A stretch of DNA of 64,000 bases, from positions 1 through 64,000 of the forward strand of contig PYSS01000111.1 in the NCBI GenBank assembly GCA_003049465.1, in the 5' to 3' direction. The position numbers and the translations under genes were made by a program. The notes below the pieces were generated by a model, which did not search any database, was not told the DNA's origin, and saw nothing but the letters and a program-made list of their open reading frames with translations. Of this stretch, positions 45,092 to 57,298 are shown piece by piece (the first letter of the stretch is position 1; the number at the start of each line of letters is the position of its first letter). This DNA comes from Magnaporthiopsis rhizophila (Eukaryota > Ascomycota > Sordariomycetes > Magnaporthales > Magnaporthaceae).

Positions 45092-48000
45092 GAAAGGCAC
45101 GGAAAAATTACAGGTATATAAGGCAAAGTTTTCCCTTTTTGTATTAGATAGTTCTTAACTAAGGCCTCGGTATCAGTTAATCTAAATTAGCTTTAAGGTA
45201 TCCTTTTGGGCAAATAATCGAGATTTTTATTATTATTTTAGTTTCCCAACACAAATAACCTTATGAAAATTATACTGCTTAGCACCTTTTCTAATATATT
45301 TTACCCTAAAAGCAAAAAATTATTTGTAACATTTTGATTAATCCTGTTCAGTATTTACCAAAGGTAATAAATAATAATAATTATATCAATCGCAAACAAA
45401 AAACCCAAAAGCGTTATTATTATTGGCAAATTGTATAATAATCTTTCGGTGGTTATACAAGTATTTATTATAGAAATTAAAAAATTTAAGGAAATTTAAA
45501 CCGAGCCTTATATTATTGTCAAATTTTACAAATTTTTTTTGCCTGATAAATATAACAGGAAAAAAAGCAAAATCAAAATGTTCCTAACCAAATATAAAGG
45601 GTATTTCCTGTTTTATTAAAACTATTTTTAGCGGAAAAAACAGAAAATCGCCTATATAATTATGCATTTGGATAATAAGGTTAAAAATTGGTTCGAATCC
45701 ATTTGGTTCGATTATTTAAAAGGGCATAATAAATCCAAAAAGAAAACTAAACTAGTATTTGCCAATTTCGAAAAATTCGGAAAAAAGGTTGCAAAAATTT
45801 TTGGACAAATCGATAAAAAATAGGTGGCCGAAAAAAAATTGCTTTAATTTTGGCAAAAAAGCCCCGTATTAATTTATATTTCCAAATTTTAATAACTGGT
45901 TAATAAGTTTGATTGGATGGAAAATACCAAAATAACCCAGCTTTATTAAGGGTTAAAAAATAATATAAAAAATAAATTATCCAAATAAAAATAATCTGAA
46001 AATTTTGTTAATTATATTATTATAATTGTTTGTATTAATAATAAATTGTACAAATATTGCCTCGAAAAAAATTTAGCAAACCAAACTAATAGCGCAAAAT
46101 AACAAAGCTAACCAGAAAAAGGCAAAATAGTAACAATCCACGGTTTATAATATACACCCTAAATATATAAATTTTAGCACTGAAACTATACACCAGCAAA
46201 AAAAATAAAAGCACATCAGGTTTAAAAATCTAAAGGACGGGAAGTGTTTTAAATATAAAAAAAAAATACATTAAAAAAAACTGTTTGCAGAAAAACCGAT
46301 AAACGGTTATCCTTTGCCGAAAAGGCGCACGAAAAAAAAATGAACCCATAACTCCGGCCTTATCAAAAACAATATAATAAGCAAAAAAAGGAAGCCTATG
46401 TTTCGGAGCATTATTTAATTAAACTTATTATTTCGACAAAAATTATATAATTTATTGCTTTAACAAAAATATTACAGGGTATTACCCAAAATAACAAATT
46501 GCTGCAATATAACGGATTAACCAATCCCGGTTCGGTAACCAAAAAAAAATTAGAACAAGCACCAACCCCATAATATCCAAAAAAAAACAATATAATAACG
46601 CACATTTCGGAAAAATTTAAAAAGCTAGCTTAATACAAAAGCATATCGAATATTTCGGTTAATAATTCCGAGGAAAATTTAAATACAAATACAAAAATAG
46701 AACAGTTTATGGGCCAGATATATTTAATATAAGCCCAGGAAAAAAAATTAAACCTAATAATATTTAAAAAAATTACAAAAACGGACCCTAGCAATAAAAA
46801 AATTGATAAATAATAATAGCGATATATTATTAATTTTAAAAAACTTTAGCAAAAATTTAATCAGCAACTAATCGATATAAAAAAATAATCCCTTATAACC
46901 AAAAAAAAAATATAAAAAGCGTATATTTTATTCAGGTTTTTAAAAATAAACCGATAGTTTTAGGATTAGCCCAAACCTATCGGTGGTTTAATACGTAAAA
47001 AATTGGCGCAAAATAATAAAAAAAAGCCCCTGGATTAGTTAAAAAATAACCAATCGGTTATTTATTACAGGGCATTATTCGAAAATATTCCGAACCTGGA
47101 CCAGCGGTTAGCATAGCTATATATGTTAAACCATAAAAATATGGACCCCAATACAGGCCATTACGATAAACTTTTTTAGGCCAAATACTTATACGATAAT
47201 TGCCGATAATATATAGCCAAAAAGCTGAAACACGATTTTTTCCCACAAAAAAAAGGAAAAGGATTAGTGCAATATTTACGATAAAAATACCAGTTTCCGA
47301 AATGGTGAATAGCAAAAATGGGTTACAAAAATTTCGCAACAACCTTTAAATTATTACCAGCGTACCTTATAATATGCTTAGCAAAAATTTTTATATACCA
47401 GATATACGGAAAACCGGAATACAAAATATATATGGAAGAAAAAGCAAAGGCCTGGACGGACAGATTTGCCCGATCGACCGGAATAATTAAGATCCGAAAG
47501 CAGGCGCCCCAAACAAAAAATTAGGGAATTTACCCAAAAATAGGGCACAGATAGGGCAATAATTAGCAAGGTCCCTAATAATAACAATTACCAACCAATA
47601 TAAGTATATCAGGATAATAATATACTGGAAAGGGCAAAAAATAAAAATTATAATCGATTATAAAGCCTAAAAAAATTATTTTTCGCCAAAAATAGTAAAA
47701 AGGTACAGTATTCCGATATATTAAAAAAAAGAACCATATAACCTTATAATAATAAAATAAAAACCAGTTATATTTAATAAAGGAAGGATCGATACTAAAA
47801 TTGATCAATTTAAATTTCGATTTTTAGGGAAAATTTGCAAAATAATCCTGGATATTATAAATATAAAAGGGGAAAACCTGATTTTAGGCCTTTTATAGCT
47901 TAAAAAATATAACCTTTTAATAAATTAAATTACCGAACAAATCTAATAAAAAAAATTGCCATTAATTAATAGGGAAGCCTAATAGCCACGGATCCCGGGT

Positions 48001-51000
48001 AATAAAAAACAAATACCAGAAAGGGCAATTATAATAGCAGCAAAATTTGGCAATTAACCCTGGCAAACTGCACCAATCAAAGCACCAATAAATATAAATA
48101 CAAACAGATCCGACAAGCAAAAAATCACTAAAAAGGTATTTAGAAACGTTTTTAAAAAATACCACAAATATTGGAAACTGTTCCAAAAAAATTTGGAAAT
48201 GGTATTACCAAAATATAAACCGTTTAATTACAAAATCAAGCTTAAACCGGAAATATAATTTAAATATCAAAAACTGTACCGATTAAATCCTTAATAAAAA
48301 AAGCTGTTACAGGAATAATTCGAGAAAGAAATTAGGAAAGAATTTACCAAACCTTTCGATTCCCCTGTGGGATATGGGATTTTATTTATTCCCAAAAAAA
48401 ACGGGGAAAAACGGATATATATCGATTATTATCCGTTAAATTAGGAAATAATAAAAGATTAGTATCTTTTATTTTTGATTAATAAGCTTAAAAATAGGCT
48501 TGGAAAAAGCCGGTAATTTACAGCCCTAAATTTATGCAAAACATATGGCCTGCTAAGGATTAAAAAGGGGGATAAATAAAAAACCGCTTTTTGAACCAAG
48601 CTTAAAATTTTCGAATTATTAGTAATAATTTTCGGGCTTACCAATGTACCAGTTATATTCCAGCAAATAATTAACCATATATTACGGGAGTATTTTAATA
48701 TTTTTACCCTTGCATATCTGGATAATATTTTAATTTTTTCAAAAATGCTAAAAAAATACAAATAATATGTGCATAAAATATTACAAAAGTTGCAAAACAC
48801 AAAACTTTTGGTTAACCCGGATAAATGCATATAGCACTTTTTAAAAGTAATTTTTTTCGGGTTTATTATCAGATAAGGAAAAGTTCGGATAAAACCCAAA
48901 AAGGTATAAGCGGTAAAAAACTAGCCTATACCTATCACGGTTAAAAAAGTACGAGGTTTTTTAAGATTTTTAAATTTTTACCGAAAATTTATCCGAAATT
49001 TTAGCAAAAAGGCTATACTATTTACAAATTTTACCAAAAATAACACCCAATTTTATTGGGGGATATAAAAATAAACAGCTTTCGAGTTGCTAAAAAAATC
49101 TATTATTTAAATACCGGTATTAGCAATACTAAACCCAAAAAAACCCTTTAAAGTTAAAATTAATGCATTAAATTTTGCTATTAGGGAATAGCTGGGACAG
49201 CAAAACAATTAAGGAAGGTTATATTTTTATATATTCTTTTTGCAAAAGTTAAATAGATTTAAGCTAAATTATCAAATCCATAATAAAAAGTTTCTTATTA
49301 TTATTAAAGTTTTGGAAAAATAAAAGGTATATTTGTACAAAGCCAATTATCAAATTATAATATACACCAATCACAAAAACCTGTTACAATTTACCATTAG
49401 CTAAATGCTAAATAAAAGATAAATTCGATAAAGCTAATTTTTTTAAAATTATAACCTTCAAATTAAGGTTAGGAAAAGGTTAAAAAATGATCGAGCGGAT
49501 GCTTTAAACCGTTAACCGGACCATCAGATGGATATACCACCAGAAACATGCGCAATTTTGGCCAAAAAACCAAACGGATCCCTGATCCCGGCGCAGCGGG
49601 CATTGGCCAAAATAACCTAATAAAAAAGCTGAACCCCAGAAAAAATCCAGCAGGTTTATAACCAAATAATTAATAAATACCAGGGGGTTATTAAAATTTA
49701 AAAAAAACTTCGGCAATACCACAGTTTTACAAAAATTCGTACCAAAAGATAAAATGCAATTAAGGATTGTAAAAATTATGCGAAAAATAAAGCCAGCAGG
49801 TATAAACCTTATGGTTTATTGCAACCTTTGCTAGCACCTAGCAAAATATGGCAAAAAATTACGGCGCATTTTATTATAAGGCTATCCAAATTAAAAAAAC
49901 CCTTTACAAATATCCAGTATAATAGCATTATAATAATAATCGACCGATTTACCAAATATGCTATATACCTGCTATTTAAGGAAAATGCAAAAATTATAAA
50001 CCTAATTTATATTTTTATCCGGAATATAATTGCGAAATACGGAACACCGAAATATATAATTTTAAACCAAAACAAATTATTCAATAACAAATTTTAAAAA
50101 TAGCTTATAATAAGCTTAGGTGCAAAACATACTTTTTTTATAGCTTATCATTTTTAAATAAATAGGCAAACGGAATAAACAAACCAAACCATAGAATAAT
50201 ATTTATATTATTTTATTAATTACAAACAGAATAATTGGGTATAATTATTTCCTATAGCGCAGTTCGCATATAACAATTTAATATACAAAAGCACGGGAAT
50301 TATACCGTTCTATACAAATTATAAATATATACCTACGGTATATAAAAAACCCAGGGCAAAACCATATGCCCCAACAGCAAAAATACAGGTAAAAAAATTT
50401 ACCAAGCTGTACAAAAACCTCCAGGCAAAGCTAAAAAAACTGCAATAACGCATATCTATATAGGCCAATAAAAAAAGGATTAAAAAACTAACCTTTAAAA
50501 AGGGGGATAACATTTATCTTTTTTAATGCAATATTAAAACAAAATAACCAAATAATAAACTAAACCACAAAAAATTGGAACCGTTCAAAATCCTAAAAAA
50601 GGTTTCCGATATTAATTACGAATTTTAGCTGCTATTAATTATATATAACCATCCGATCTTTTATATAAATTTGCTCGAACCAGTACCACCAGGGTTTAAA
50701 AATAACAAGTTAATAAAAATCGACCCAAAACAAAAGTACAAAATTGAAAAAATTTTGGACAAAAATATTATCGATAAAACCAAATATTATTTGGTTAAAT
50801 AAGCAGAATACAAAATTAAAAAAAACATTTAAAAAGGAAAAATAAACCTAAAAGGCGCATTAAAAGCTTTCGAGGAATACCGGCAAAAGGCCTTTGGAAA
50901 AAAGTTAACACCAGTGCCAAAATTCGGATTTCGACTCGGAACGCCAGTACCAGAATAACTTATCTGATTAAAGCAGGGCCAATAAATCAAGGTTAGGATC

Positions 51001-51626
51001 AACCCTATAATCGGCCCAGCCCGGAAATAATAAAGGAAAATCGGAAACAAGCAAATCTGGAGGCGCAACAAAAACCTGCACAGCCGCCTTTTTGGCCTCC
51101 TCCCGCTCAACCCGCTCCAGTTCCTTAATATTATTAATCCTATAGCGGATTGCACAAATTAATTTTTTACGCCACTATTTTTTCTGTTTGCGAAAGCGTT
51201 CGATTTTTGCATTTACCGACCAACGCTCCTTTTCCGCAGCCTCCAGCTCCGCTTTCAGGCAGGCGTATTGGGTGCTATAAATAAGCAGATACTCGGGTAA
51301 CGGGCCCAAAACATCGCAACAAAAGCGGCCGAAACGAACACACCGATCGCAGCGCGATCGGTTACGGGAAAATGCGCTGCACTAAAAAAGGCCGTCGGCC
51401 TTGCAGTTAGAACAAAAAGGCATAATAATAAAAAACAAAACAATAAAAGCAAAAAGATTATTTCGACGAACGGTCAAAAATGCCGGCTTATGCTTTTGCA
51501 CCCAGCCAAATATTTTGTCAAAAAAAAGGAACGGGAAATAATAAGGAAAAAAAGTACTTACTATTAACAAAAGGACGGGGCTGCAGGTTTTGGCCAAAAA
51601 AACTTAGCCTAAAAAGGGAAACCTAA

Positions 51627-52098
51627 TATTACAACCACAATTGGCAAAGGACAAAAAGGCTGGGGCTAACCCCCAGCGGTACGCCTTTACCCCGCAATCA
51701 TAAAGGCTAAGGGGCCGAATAACTAAAGCCAAACTAAAAAAAGTCACGTAACCCAGCTTACCTAAATAATGGGTGCTATATTTGCTATAAATATAACAAA
51801 CATAACACGCCAAAACAAAGCGCTATATTTATTATAAACATAACAAGCATAGCACAAGGAAAAGCACGGAAAAATCACAGGTATATAAGGCAAAATTTTC
51901 CCCTTCTGTATTAAATAATTCTTAACTAAGGCCTCGGCATCAGTTAACCTAAATTAGCTCCAAGGCACCCCTTTGGGCAAACAATCGAGACCTCTGTTAC
52001 TACTCCAGTTCCCCAGCACAAATAACCTTGTGAAGATCATACTGCTCAGCACCTCTCCTAGCGTACCCTACCCTAAAAGCAGAGAACCGTTTGTAACA
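51627..52098 (+). repeat. Element C, 3' LTR
   Basis: 472 bp, starts TATTACAACCACAATTGG, ends CGTTTGTAACA, followed by CCTCC. Confidence 0.92.
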
Positions 52099-52510
52099 CC
52101 TCCTTGGACTCATCGTGCCCCTTTAGGTAATCGGACCAAATGGGTTCAAACCAATCCTTAACCTTGCCATCCAAGCGCATAACCGCATAAATAATTTTCT
52201 GTTTTTCCCGTTAAAAATAGTTTCGATAAAATAAAAAATACCCCTTATATTTGGTCAGGAACATTTTAATTTTGCTTTTCTTCCCATTATATTTGTCAGG
52301 CAAAAGAAATTTGTAAAATTTAACAGCAATATAAGGCTCGGTCTAAACTCCCTTAAATCTCTCGATTTCCATGATAAATACTTGCATAGCCGCCAAAAAA
52401 TCGTTATACAGTTTGCTAATAATAATAATATCTTTGGGCTTTTTGCTTACGATCGACATAATTGCTATTGCTTATTACCTCCGGTAAATACTAAACAGGA
52501 TCAATCAAAA

Positions 52511-52961
52511 TATTACAAACGGTTCTTTGCTTTTAGGGTAAAATACGCTAAAAAAGGTGCTAAGCAGTATAATTTTCACAAAATTACTTATGCTAGGGAA
52601 CTGAAATAATAACAAAAATCTCGATTATTTACCCAAAAGGTTGCCTTAAAGCTAACTTAGGTTAACTAATACCGAAGCCTCAGTCAAAGCTATTTTTAAC
52701 ACAATAGAAAACCCTTTTTTATATACCCGTAAATCTCCATACCCTATCTGTGCTATGTTTATAACGAACATATCACCGTGCTATCTCTGTTATATTTATA
52801 ACAAATATATCACCACGCTTAGGTAAATATCTGATCATGTAATTTTTTACCTACCCTGGCCTTAATCATGCAACCCTTAGTTCCCCATGACTGCGGGGTA
52901 AAGGCACACCGCTGGGGGTTAGCCCCAGCCCTTCTGTCCCCTGCCAGCTATGGTCATAACA
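52511..52961 (-). repeat. Element A, 5' LTR
   Basis: 451 bp in minus orientation, starts TATTACAAACGG on the plus strand and ends GGTCATAACA, followed by CTATC. Gag relic of element A lies directly to its left. Confidence 0.9.
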
Positions 52962-52966
52962 CTATC

Positions 52967-53458
52967 AACCTTACCGTTACCGAAAATCTTCTAAAATATT
53001 CTTCCAAAAATAAGTTTTTAGCAAGCTTTATTCTAAAATCAACACCTTTCCACATTAACAAGTACGCACCTAAAGATATGGCAATTTTCGCAGTAAATAC
53101 CACATCCTGGCGCCAAGAAGATTTACCTTTTTGCTGCTACACCGAACTTTCTGGGAACAATCATTTATTCGCCGATTTGCTATCTAAAGCCGACGAACTT
53201 TGCGATGAATACGACATTCACTACTATTTCTCCAATCTTTTAAAGTCCCCCAACGATATTATTCCCGCTTTACGTCGTACCGACGATTTTAAAGAAAGTT
53301 ACGATATTACAGTATTAAATAGCAATTATTATATCGACAACTCCGGTTGCGTTGTGCAAGAGGAGGAATCCTCTAGATTTTTTATAGACATTTCCGAAAT
53401 TCTACACTTAATTGAACCGGAATATTTGGGGGATTTCATTAAAACGGGAGAAGAATAA
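52967..53458 (+). pseudogene. 3' part of the gene split by the Gypsy element
   Basis: The frame NLTVTENLLKYSSKNKF continues to TAA at 53456 without any stop (164 codons). It contains CYTELSGNNHLFADLL, DIHYYFSNLL and an acidic end (EEESSRFFIDISEIL). No family recognised. With one copy of CTATC removed, the reading frame is continuous with 31095-31276, giving a predicted protein of about 225 residues before the insertion. Confidence 0.7.
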
Positions 53459-53908
53459 ATTGGGCCTTGTGAGTAGTATTTTTTTTTTGGTACACGTAGT
53501 GGTTTTGGCATGGCGTCACAGCCGGGTATTATGGCTAAAGGCTGCAGTTGCACAGGGAGGAAGGCCCGCTGGCCCTGTAGGGGGCTGGCAGATTGACGGC
53601 TAAATAAAGTGGGCTTGATCCCGCGCTAATTTGAAAAACCGCTTATTAATCCCTGGATTCGTGGCAGAGGCTTTTTGGCCCTAGAGCATTTCAAAACCCT
53701 GAGGGTGCGGGCATGAGGCTTGTTAAACGGCGACAGGTGCCAGGTTTACAACCTATCAGCAATACCACTTTTATATCATGTGTTAGGTTTTGGCTAAGTT
53801 TAACCGTGGAACGAAAGCCTAAGGCGTACCTATTAGCCTCACGCCGCCTCGCTACCCTTGTACGAGACATGCTTGGTGATGTAGTTATCCGTGTGTGAGA
53901 TGGTTGCG

Positions 53909-54228
53909 GTAAGTCAGTGTACCCCTTACCGCCCCCCCCCCCCCCCCNCCCCCTCCCCGGGACGGCCAGATCCATTTCACCACCAACCCCGGTATGTTCA
54001 ATTACAAATATCTACGATTATTTAATAAACCGTAACATAAAAATATATTAATTTTTATTACGTTTTTGCAAAATACATTTTCATTTGTTTTTATAACTTC
54101 ACCTTTTATTTATGTGTTGTTTATAAAAGTTTGGTTTGGGTCCCGTATAAACTTTTCTTATAATGGCATACCTTGAATTCGGCTTTTAATTGCTTGAAAT
54201 TTTTAATCGATAATTAATTTAAACTTAT
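53909..54228 (-). pseudogene. Fot1/pogo copy 5, end fragment
   Basis: TA-AGTCAGTGTACCCC at 53910 and following sequence match the ends at 26569 and 24852, then the AT-shifted transposase tail runs to 54228, where an LTR begins. A poly-C run with one N (about 53932-53957) lies inside and may be an assembly artefact. Confidence 0.6.
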
Positions 54229-54576
54229 TGTTGCAAACAGGCCTTCTAAGGGTAGAGCACCTAGTAGAGGTACTGGGCAGTGCTGGGTTGCAATGGCGTC
54301 TTGCACGTGGCTTGTGAGGTCTGGAGAACAGTAGCCTTGGTTGCTTACCCAAGGGGATGCCTTGGAGCTAACTTAGGTTGACTGATGCCGACGCCTCAGT
54401 ACTACCTAGGACAACAAAATATCTTCTCCTCTTACACTCCGAGCCCGTCCTTTCTGTTCCATTGGATTTATTGCTCTGCTACAAATCCACAAAGTCTTGT
54501 CACGTGACCCTCTTAGCTTACGTTAGTGCGGGGTATGCGGCCTTCTGATAGATTTTGGCCGAGCCCTCCTGTAACA
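54229..54576 (-). repeat. Solo LTR of a related family
   Basis: 348 bp, TGTTGC...TGTAACA on the plus strand. Its middle (GGAGCTAACTTAGGTTGACT, CCTCAG) matches the LTRs of elements A-C, but the rest differs, so it belongs to a sister family. It sits in transposon copy 5. Flanking pentamers (CTTAT and AATAT) do not match, so the target duplication is lost or the boundaries are off. Confidence 0.55.
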
Positions 54577-54717
54577 AATATTAAATCACGGCTTGTCGTT
54601 TGGCAAGAAAAAAACACGCGGAGGATAACCAGTCGGAGCTGGAGGCAATGCCACTAGGCCGGCTGAAGTAAGGAAGAGGGACGCAAGGGCCCTAAAAAGA
54701 AAAAAACGGTATCTGGG

Positions 54718-54923
54718 GGTAGGTTTTACAGTTGCCTCGTGGTTATAACTTTCCTGTACTTAGATATCCGTAGAGCCATGAGGATGGCCACATAAAAATG
54801 CCCAGCCGCCGCCGCGGGCACGTCAGAGGACCGCAATGGTGGTCGCTCGACGGGACTGACCCATGGGCCAGCACCCGAGGCACTGACGTTAATACGATCT
54901 CTCTCTCTCTCCTGTAACAAATA
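54718..54923 (+). mobile_element. 5'-truncated LINE, 3' end only
   Basis: About 200 bp sharing GTTTTACAGTTGCCTCGT and the tail (CT)n-CCTGTAACAAATA with the longer copy at 54930-55979. It contains only 3' untranslated sequence, typical of LINE 5' truncation. Confidence 0.65.
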
Positions 54924-54929
54924 CCCGGC

Positions 54930-55979
54930 GGTGGTCCGGTACTGGGCCGCAGGCCTCTCACCGGAAGAGGTGTGGGGCAGAGAACTCGGACGGGCCGCAA
55001 ACAGGTTACATACGCTCCCGACAGGACACCCAGTAGCGGAACGCCTGGCCAGCACCCCTTCCCCCACACGCCTGTCAGAACTCCGCAACAGCGCCCCAAA
55101 CAAGACCGCACTGAGGTGGGACCCAGTCCCCCCGAGGGCTGAGGCAGTGACCACCCTGTTCGGCTTATAGCCCCGGCAGGCCAAACCCCAACGCCCGAGA
55201 GGCAACCCAGGCCCCAAACTGGCCTTAGCTGACCCAACAAAATGGTGGGAGGCCAACAGGCCCTTGTCCATGGCCCACATCGGCTGGAACCCCAGGAGGT
55301 CCTGGGTGGACTGGGCCGCCGAAAACAAAGGCGAAGCCCACACGTTCCTCGCCGAGGGTACGGGCCACGGCAATTTCAGGTCCTACCACGAAAGGTTTGG
55401 GTATCCCTGGAAACCGCACCACGATTGCCTGTGCGGGCAGCCCAGGGAAGTAGGGCATACCTCGGAGTGCGAAATCAGGAGAATCCCAGTACGCTGGACC
55501 ACCCGACCCCCACCAGCACCCAGCCAAGGGGACGCAGAGTGGCAAAAACGAGGCAGGAACGCCGTGGTACGGATACGGCTAAAAAAGGCCCTCAAAAAGC
55601 TGGGCGCCGAGCAGCTAATGGCTGCTACGCAAAATGGCGTGGAAATTGTGGGCAGGCCCCGGATAGGGGACCCAAAGGACTCGGATGCGGAGGAAAAACT
55701 CCCGGTAGCGGCACCCGGGAGGCTGGAATAAGGGGCCACCAGACCCAGTGAAAAAAGAAAAGGACCAGGCCAGGGGTTTTACAGTTGCCTCGTAGTTATA
55801 ACTTTTCTCTGTACCTAGCTCCTTAGAGCCGGCGCAATGCGGCCGCGTAGAACCGCCCTGCCGCCGTCGCGGGCGCGTCTGAGGTCCACAGTGGTGGACG
55901 CCGGACGGGACGAGCGCTAAGCTCGTGCCAGAGGCACGGACGTTAATACGATCTCTCTCTCTCTCTCCTGTAACAAATA
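54930..55979 (+). mobile_element. 5'-truncated Tad1-like LINE, ORF2 C-terminus
   Basis: The plus-strand frame from 54931 to TAA 55729 is interrupted once, by TAG 55168 (F-G-L-stop-P-R-Q-A-K). It ends with GTGHGNFRSYHERFGYPW and HHDCLCG...GHTSEC, the C-terminal Cys/His motif typical of fungal Tad1-type LINE ORF2 proteins. It is followed by 3' untranslated sequence with GTTTTACAGTTGCCTCGT and a (CT)n-CCTGTAACAAATA tail. It ends one base away from the stop codon of the minus-strand NCBP3-like gene. Confidence 0.7.
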
Positions 55980-55980
55980 G

Positions 55981-56675
55981 CTAACTCCAACTGTCATATC
56001 TTCTTCCATAAGCTCTGCCGTATCCCCTGCCATATACATCACGTCCACGCCCTCGGTCACTTCGCCCCCCCCTTCTTACCGTAAATCCGTCGTATCTACC
56101 TTGGTGATAAAGTTCCCTTGTCCGCCCTTCTGGCCATCGCAGCCGATTATTCGAGCCTCGGTCCCGTATATCCGCAAATCGCAGCTCCACGCCTGAAAAG
56201 GGCTTAGCGGGGAGGAACTCGGATGGCTGAAGGCGAGATAGATCCACCGTTTCGGCAGACAGCAGCTGAAATGCCTCGACAGCACTTTGGGGTGAATCGA
56301 AAGTAAGTATGACAGAATTTCTCCTCTCCCATTCAGCCTCGAAGCGTATGTCGAGTGCAAGACGATCAAAATAGCTTGTAATTTGGTGTATATTCAGCCC
56401 ACGTAATAGGATCCTTTCCGAAACTGCCTCCAAAGGCAATTCCTTTCGTTCTTCTCGATCCTATAAGTTTCGGTAAGATTTAATTGCTTTTAATTTTTCA
56501 GAACGGGGAAACTATTTCATACCTGGTTGTGAAGGTCATCGTCGGTCGCAACCGAATCCCAGTCCATGACGGGCAAAATGTTATTATCCGAGGCGTTGGT
56601 TACTTTAAAACTGTCTTGTGCAGAATAAGATATTTTGTTCACGTAGCGTTCAAAGAAAGCATTCGAAATTAACAT
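55981..56675 (-). CDS. DUF2414/NCBP3-like RNA-binding protein with RG-rich tail
   Basis: Two exons: 56675-56523 (ATG, 51 codons, acidic: MDWDSVATDDDLHNQ) and 56460-55981, with a phase-0 intron 56522-56461 (GTATGA...CTTATAG). Exon 2 starts DREERKELPLEAVSERILLRG. Then IHQITSYF and NSVILTFDSPQSAVEAFQLL form an RRM-like fold, followed by FLPAKPFSGVELRFADIRDR, matching the DUF2414/NCBP3 pattern. The C-terminus is RG-rich (GGRSDRGRGRDVYGRGYG). About 210 residues, close to a small member of the family. The family binds the nuclear cap-binding complex and mRNA; the role here is inferred. The gene ends at TAG 55983-55981, next to the LINE end. No in-frame stops inside. Confidence 0.65.
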
Positions 56676-57298
56676 TATCAGATGCTTCTTTTTTATATAA
56701 TGTCCTAATGTTTATATTTATTGGTTATGTTAACAGAGCTGTGTAGCCGAGATTGGATTAGCATAACGCACAAATTGGCTATTTACAACGTGAGACCTAA
56801 ACCAGGCACACTTTTTCGAAAGTAGGCATTTTTTGGTCACATACCAATACCTCCACTTAAATCCAAAGGCGCGTGCACAAGCCGTGTACGCCGGCGTCTC
56901 CACCGCGTAATTTAGCCGCAAGTTAACCTCATGAGCTGTTTTTAGCACAGAGTTTTACTATTTCTTAGTTATTTTTAAACCAACAAATGCGGTGCCACAA
57001 ATAAAGCTTAAGGCGTGGCCTAAACTAAGCGCCATTTTTGTTTTGTCCATACTAATCTCTTCAACTGAACTGATTATCTTTTTGTTGGTGGACCTGAGTG
57101 ACAAGCTTCCTGGCCCTTGTGGTAATCATCAGAAAGACCCGCCAGAAGTACCCATTCGACCAAGACAACGAGTGGCGTTGGATACAGCCCAATAAAACCA
57201 ATTTATTATATTTCTCTTCCAAATGCTAAGCTGGAAGGTTAGGCGAAAGCAGCTGTCAGTAAACGTTTAATTACAGATTAATAACGAAAGCACCAAAA
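56676..57298. other. Intergenic, no supported gene
   Basis: AT-rich. Short frames on both strands (for example 56948-56730 minus). May contain upstream exons of the DUF3723 gene but none is convincing. Confidence 0.4.

Larger units (their letters stand above)
37623..52098 (+). mobile_element. Gypsy chromovirus element C (plus orientation), nested in element A
   Basis: Inserted in element A gag with a CCTCC duplication (37618-37622 and 52099-52103). Its 5' LTR is split: 37623-37859 (237 bp) plus 45097-45331 (235 bp) equals 472 bp, exactly the length of its 3' LTR at 51627-52098. Internal part 45332-51626: Gag near 45380-46000, reverse transcriptase with AYLDNILIF near 48710, integrase near 49820-50340 (DRFTKYAIYLLFKENA), chromodomain-like end near 50760-50800. 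Many stops, RIP-like. Confidence 0.92.
31277..52961 (-). mobile_element. Gypsy chromovirus element A (minus orientation), host of nested copies
   Basis: Flanked by CTATC (31272-31276 and 52962-52966). LTRs 31277-31727 and 52511-52961 are both 451 bp; on the plus strand they begin T(G/A)TTACAAACGG and end ATAACA. Internal parts are 31728-37622 and 52099-52510. Minus-strand coding relics: Gag next to the right LTR (52100-52480), protease and reverse transcriptase with AYLDNILIF near 34640-34660, RNase H, integrase and a chromodomain end near 32450. Numerous stops in all frames, D-to-N at the YLDD site, very high AT: RIP-like damage. Element C is inserted in its gag. Confidence 0.9.

Noticed and set aside
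31800..52400. Mitochondrial or other organelle DNA insertion because of the high AT content
   Set aside because: Recognisable Gag, reverse transcriptase, RNase H, integrase and chromodomain relics with LTRs and target duplications explain the block.
53456..53605. Read-through of TAA 53456 as evidence for UAR = Gln in the split gene
   Set aside because: The acidic end I-K-T-G-E-E followed by TAA looks like a natural C-terminus, and the extension is short and low quality. It counts neither way.
53930..53960. Poly-C as a biological element (also 63571-63615)
   Set aside because: Both runs contain N and look like gap filling or low-quality homopolymer consensus.
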